DNA from: Novosphingobium sp. FSW06-99
GTDB taxonomy: Bacteria; Pseudomonadota; Alphaproteobacteria; Sphingomonadales; Sphingomonadaceae
Length of the DNA: 64,000 nucleotides
Reading direction: 5' to 3'
NCBI RefSeq assembly: GCF_001519065.1
Contig: NZ_KQ954252.1
Location: forward strand, 186,001 to 250,000
The position numbers were made by a program, and so were the translations under genes. Of the stretch, positions 62,046-64,000 are shown in pieces (position 1 is the stretch's first letter; the number at the start of each line of letters is the position of its first letter). Under the pieces are notes generated by a model. The model ran no database searches. It saw only the letters and a list, made by a program, of their open reading frames with translations, and was not told where the DNA came from.

Positions 62046-62984
62046 ATGTCCGACCCTGCCGCCCGTATCGACCGCAACTTTGCCGCGCGCGTCGACTGGA
62101 ACCTGTTGCGCACGTTTGTCGAGATCGTCCGCGCGGGCGGCATCGGCGCCGCCGCGCGCAAGCTCAATCGCCAGCAACCGACGATCAGCGTCGCGCTCAA
62201 ACGGCTGGAGGATCATGTCGGCACGCAATTGCTGCGCCGTTCGGCCAGCGGGGTGGAACTTACCGTCGCGGGCCGGGCGCTGCTGCTGATCTGTGAAGAG
62301 ATGTTCGAGGCGGCGCGGATGGTGCCGCATCAGGTTGCCGCTGCGATGAAACAGGTCGAAGGTCTGGTGCGCATCCAGATGATCTCGTCGATCGTCTCGC
62401 CCGAATTCGACGAGGCGATCGCGACCTTTCGCCGCCGCCACCCGGCCATCCAGATCGAGCTGCGCGTATCGCCCTGGCGCCAGGTGCTCGATGCGCTGGA
62501 ACGCGGCGAAGTGGAAATTGGCGTCGGCTATGACAGCGGGGTGCGCGCCGGGCTGAATTACGAACCGCTGTTTGTCGAAGTGCAGCAACTCTATTGCGAC
62601 CGCAACCACCCGCTCTATGGCCAGCGGGTAACGCGGTTGGGCGATCTGCGCGATCAGGGGTTTGTGCTGACCGGCGAGGATGAACTCGATTCGGTTACCC
62701 GCCTGCGCCAGCGCTATGGGCTGGGCACGGTGGTCAACGGCATGGCCGAGGACGTGCACGAGGCCAAACGCCTGATCAGTCTGGGTGTCGGCATCGGCTT
62801 TTTGCCGGTGATGGCGGCGGGCGATCTGGCCGCGCGCGACCGGCTGTGGGGCCTGCTGCCGGGCGATGTCGAACCCTCCTACGACATCTATCTGCTGTCG
62901 CGCCAGACCGCCGCGCGCGACACCGCCACCCAGTTGTTCCTCGACGAGATCCAGCGCCGCCTGCGCGCGCGACCCGTGGGGTAA
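62046..62984 (+). CDS. LysR-family transcription regulator
   Basis: LysR-type regulator: HTH at about residues 12-72 (DWNLLRTFVEIVRAGGIGAAARKLNRQQPT split over the fold, then SVALKRLEDHVGTQLLRR) and an effector domain from about 88. 312 aa from ATG 62046; ATG 62028 is an alternative. Placed 49 bp after the MDR gene in the same direction. Could regulate the SDR-MDR pair or the transporter that follows; no target site was recognised. Confidence 0.88.
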   Translation: MSDPAARIDRNFAARVDWNLLRTFVEIVRAGGIGAAARKLNRQQPTISVALKRLEDHVGTQLLRRSASGVELTVAGRALLLICEEMFEAARMVPHQVAAAMKQVEGLVRIQMISSIVSPEFDEAIATFRRRHPAIQIELRVSPWRQVLDALERGEVEIGVGYDSGVRAGLNYEPLFVEVQQLYCDRNHPLYGQRVTRLGDLRDQGFVLTGEDELDSVTRLRQRYGLGTVVNGMAEDVHEAKRLISLGVGIGFLPVMAAGDLAARDRLWGLLPGDVEPSYDIYLLSRQTAARDTATQLFLDEIQRRLRARPVG

Positions 62985-62999
62985 CGCCTGCCCGAAAAG

Positions 63000-63109
63000 C
63001 CCTCCCCCTGAAGGGGGAGGGTTGGGTGGGGGTGTGCCAAGGTTACGAAATTGCACAACAATTCGGCGGCAGCACGCCCCTCCCCAACCCCTCCCCGCAC
63101 GGGGAGGGG
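63000..63109. repeat. Palindromic repeat, family B, copy 2
   Basis: CCCTCCCCCTGAAGGGGGAGGG (63000-63021, written as two halves around TGA) and CCCCTCCCCGCACGGGGAGGGG (63088-63109), each nearly self-complementary, face each other with further TTGGG/CCCAA-type complementarity. They enclose about 65 bp. Same layout as 36983-37081 with different loop. Lies in the 285-bp gap between the LysR gene and the ABC solute-binding gene; the rest of that gap shows nothing clear. Confidence 0.75.
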
Positions 63110-63269
63110 CCATGCGGGCGCCTGTGCGCCCGTTCCCGGCAAACAGCGTGTGATGGCTGCCGTGCCAGGGCATAGACGGTTTCTATGCCCTGCATCACGA
63201 AACAGGCTCTAGCATGATGGCCTGAGCATGGGCACGAAGGGTGTGCATGCCACACGAGGAAACTTTGCC

Positions 63270-64000
63270 GTGATCCGAACCGCCCGTCCCCCGCGTTCGC
63301 TTGCTCTTGCCCTGCTGTTGGCGCTGGGCGGCTGCGGCCATTCGGTCCGGACGGCGGGCGCAGACGGCATCGCCACCGAGGCGCCCAAAAAAGACTTCAC
63401 CATCGGCTGGTCGATCTATGCCGGATGGATGCCCTGGCCTTATGCGCAGGAAACCGGGATCGTGAAGAAATGGGCCGACAAATACGGCATCACGATCAAG
63501 CTGGTACAAGTCAACGACTACGTCGAATCGGTCAACCAGTATACCGCGGGCAAGCTGGACGGAGTGGTCGCCACATCGATGGACACGCTGACCATTCCGG
63601 CGGCGGGCGGCAAGGACACCTCGGTGGTGATCCTGGGCGACTATTCCGACGGCAACGATGGCGTGGTGCTGAAAAACGCCCGTTCGATCGGCGATATCAA
63701 GGGCCGCTCGGTCAATCTGGTCGAGCTGTCGGTGTCGCAATACCTGCTGGCGCGCGGGCTGGAAAAGGCCGGGCTGAAACTGTCGGATGTCAAGCTGGTC
63801 AACACCGGCGATGCCGATATCGTCGGCGCCTTTGCCTCGCCGCAAGTCAACGCGGTGGTCACCTGGAACCCGCAACTGTCCGAAGTGAAAAAGGCCCCCG
63901 GCGCCACATTGGTGTTCGACAGCCACCAGATTCCCAACGAAATTCTCGACGTGATGGCGGTCAGCAGCGCCACGCTGAAGGCCAATCCCGCGCTGGGCAA
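63270..64000 (+). CDS. ABC transporter solute-binding lipoprotein, cut by window end
   Basis: Partial: 243 codons present, the 3' end is outside the window. GTG 63270 has GAGGAA eight bases upstream. Signal peptide with lipobox LGGC. The mature part reads KDFTIGWSIYAGWMPWPYAQ near residue 41, then VNDYVESVNQYTAGKLDGVVAT and DIKGRSVNLVELSVSQYLLARGL, of the NMT1/TauA-SsuA periplasmic binding class. It resembles solute-binding proteins found next to urea/guanidine carboxylase genes. The ligand is likely a small amine or amide; exact substrate unknown. Confidence 0.85.
   Translation, partial: MIRTARPPRSLALALLLALGGCGHSVRTAGADGIATEAPKKDFTIGWSIYAGWMPWPYAQETGIVKKWADKYGITIKLVQVNDYVESVNQYTAGKLDGVVATSMDTLTIPAAGGKDTSVVILGDYSDGNDGVVLKNARSIGDIKGRSVNLVELSVSQYLLARGLEKAGLKLSDVKLVNTGDADIVGAFASPQVNAVVTWNPQLSEVKKAPGATLVFDSHQIPNEILDVMAVSSATLKANPALG

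Noticed and set aside
59930..62200. 756-aa open frame on the minus strand
   Set aside because: It spans the opposite strand of four recognisable plus-strand genes and has shadow-type composition.
63110..63269. Guanidine riboswitch upstream of the solute-binding gene
   Set aside because: The family resemblance prompted a look, but I could not find the ykkC-type conserved loops in this stretch.
1..64000. CRISPR array, rRNA genes, IS elements
   Set aside because: No regularly spaced repeats, rRNA core sequences or transposase genes were recognised.

Overview
The window reads as a chromosomal segment of a GC-rich alphaproteobacterium, most likely of the order Sphingomonadales (genus not resolvable by eye). 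The evidence is the gene order rpsB-tsf // pyrH-frr-uppS-cdsA-dxr-rseP-bamA-ompH-fabZ, the absence of lpxD/lpxA/lpxB from the bamA-ompH-fabZ cluster (sphingomonads replace LPS with glycosphingolipids), many TTG/GTG starts, and tight ATGA/GTGA overlaps inside operons.

Layout. 0-3.5 kb: an EamA transporter, an alanine-rich lipoprotein, and psd-pssA for phosphatidylethanolamine synthesis. 3.5-15.6 kb: translation, isoprenoid and envelope genes from rpsB to fabZ, with hairpins around rpsB/tsf and an intrinsic terminator before pyrH. 15.6-21.3 kb: rpmE, tRNA-His and the cytochrome c maturation run ccmC-D-E-F-G-H-I. 21.4-26.7 kb: kup, a phage-type zinc-ribbon/AP2-like orphan, an M24 peptidase, and a secreted sugar dehydrogenase fused to cytochrome c. 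26.8-32.2 kb (minus strand): the dapF-mtaB-ftsY-yciB operon and a GGDEF-EAL protein. 32.5-36.8 kb: the ffh-rpsP-rimM-trmD-rplS operon, interrupted between rimM and trmD by a vapBC toxin-antitoxin pair with its own promoter/operator. 36.9-41.4 kb: an S9 peptidase whose 5' coding end contains an intergenic repeat, then asd and a metallo-beta-lactamase-fold hydrolase.

41.4-64 kb is the accessory region. It looks like a quaternary-amine catabolism locus that converges on glycine betaine. A five-gene minus-strand operon (two gamma-butyrobetaine-hydroxylase-like Fe(II)/2-oxoglutarate oxygenases, a PhnZ/TmpB-type HD-domain diiron oxygenase, a class II aldolase and a D-2-hydroxyacid dehydrogenase) is divergent from a GATase1-AraC regulator of the CdhR/GbdR type. 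Farther on lie a BKACE enzyme (CdhC-like) and an L-carnitine dehydrogenase fused to a thioesterase (CdhA-CdhB-like), which together fit carnitine to 3-dehydrocarnitine to betainyl-CoA to glycine betaine. The two halves are linked by sequence: both promoters carry a TTTGCGACA-type half-site repeated at an exact 21-bp period, and a further half-site lies before the NCS1 permease/alpha-beta hydrolase pair. Between them are an MFS carrier, an NCS1 permease, exported hydrolases, an NnrU-like membrane protein and a 1329-aa Pls/PosA-type NRPS-like synthetase. The window ends with an SDR, an MDR dehydrogenase, a LysR regulator and a truncated ABC solute-binding lipoprotein.

Two families of GC-rich palindromic repeats occur, two copies each, at 15589-15667 and 26746-26830, and at 36983-37081 and 63000-63109. 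I found no rRNA, CRISPR array, IS element or prophage.
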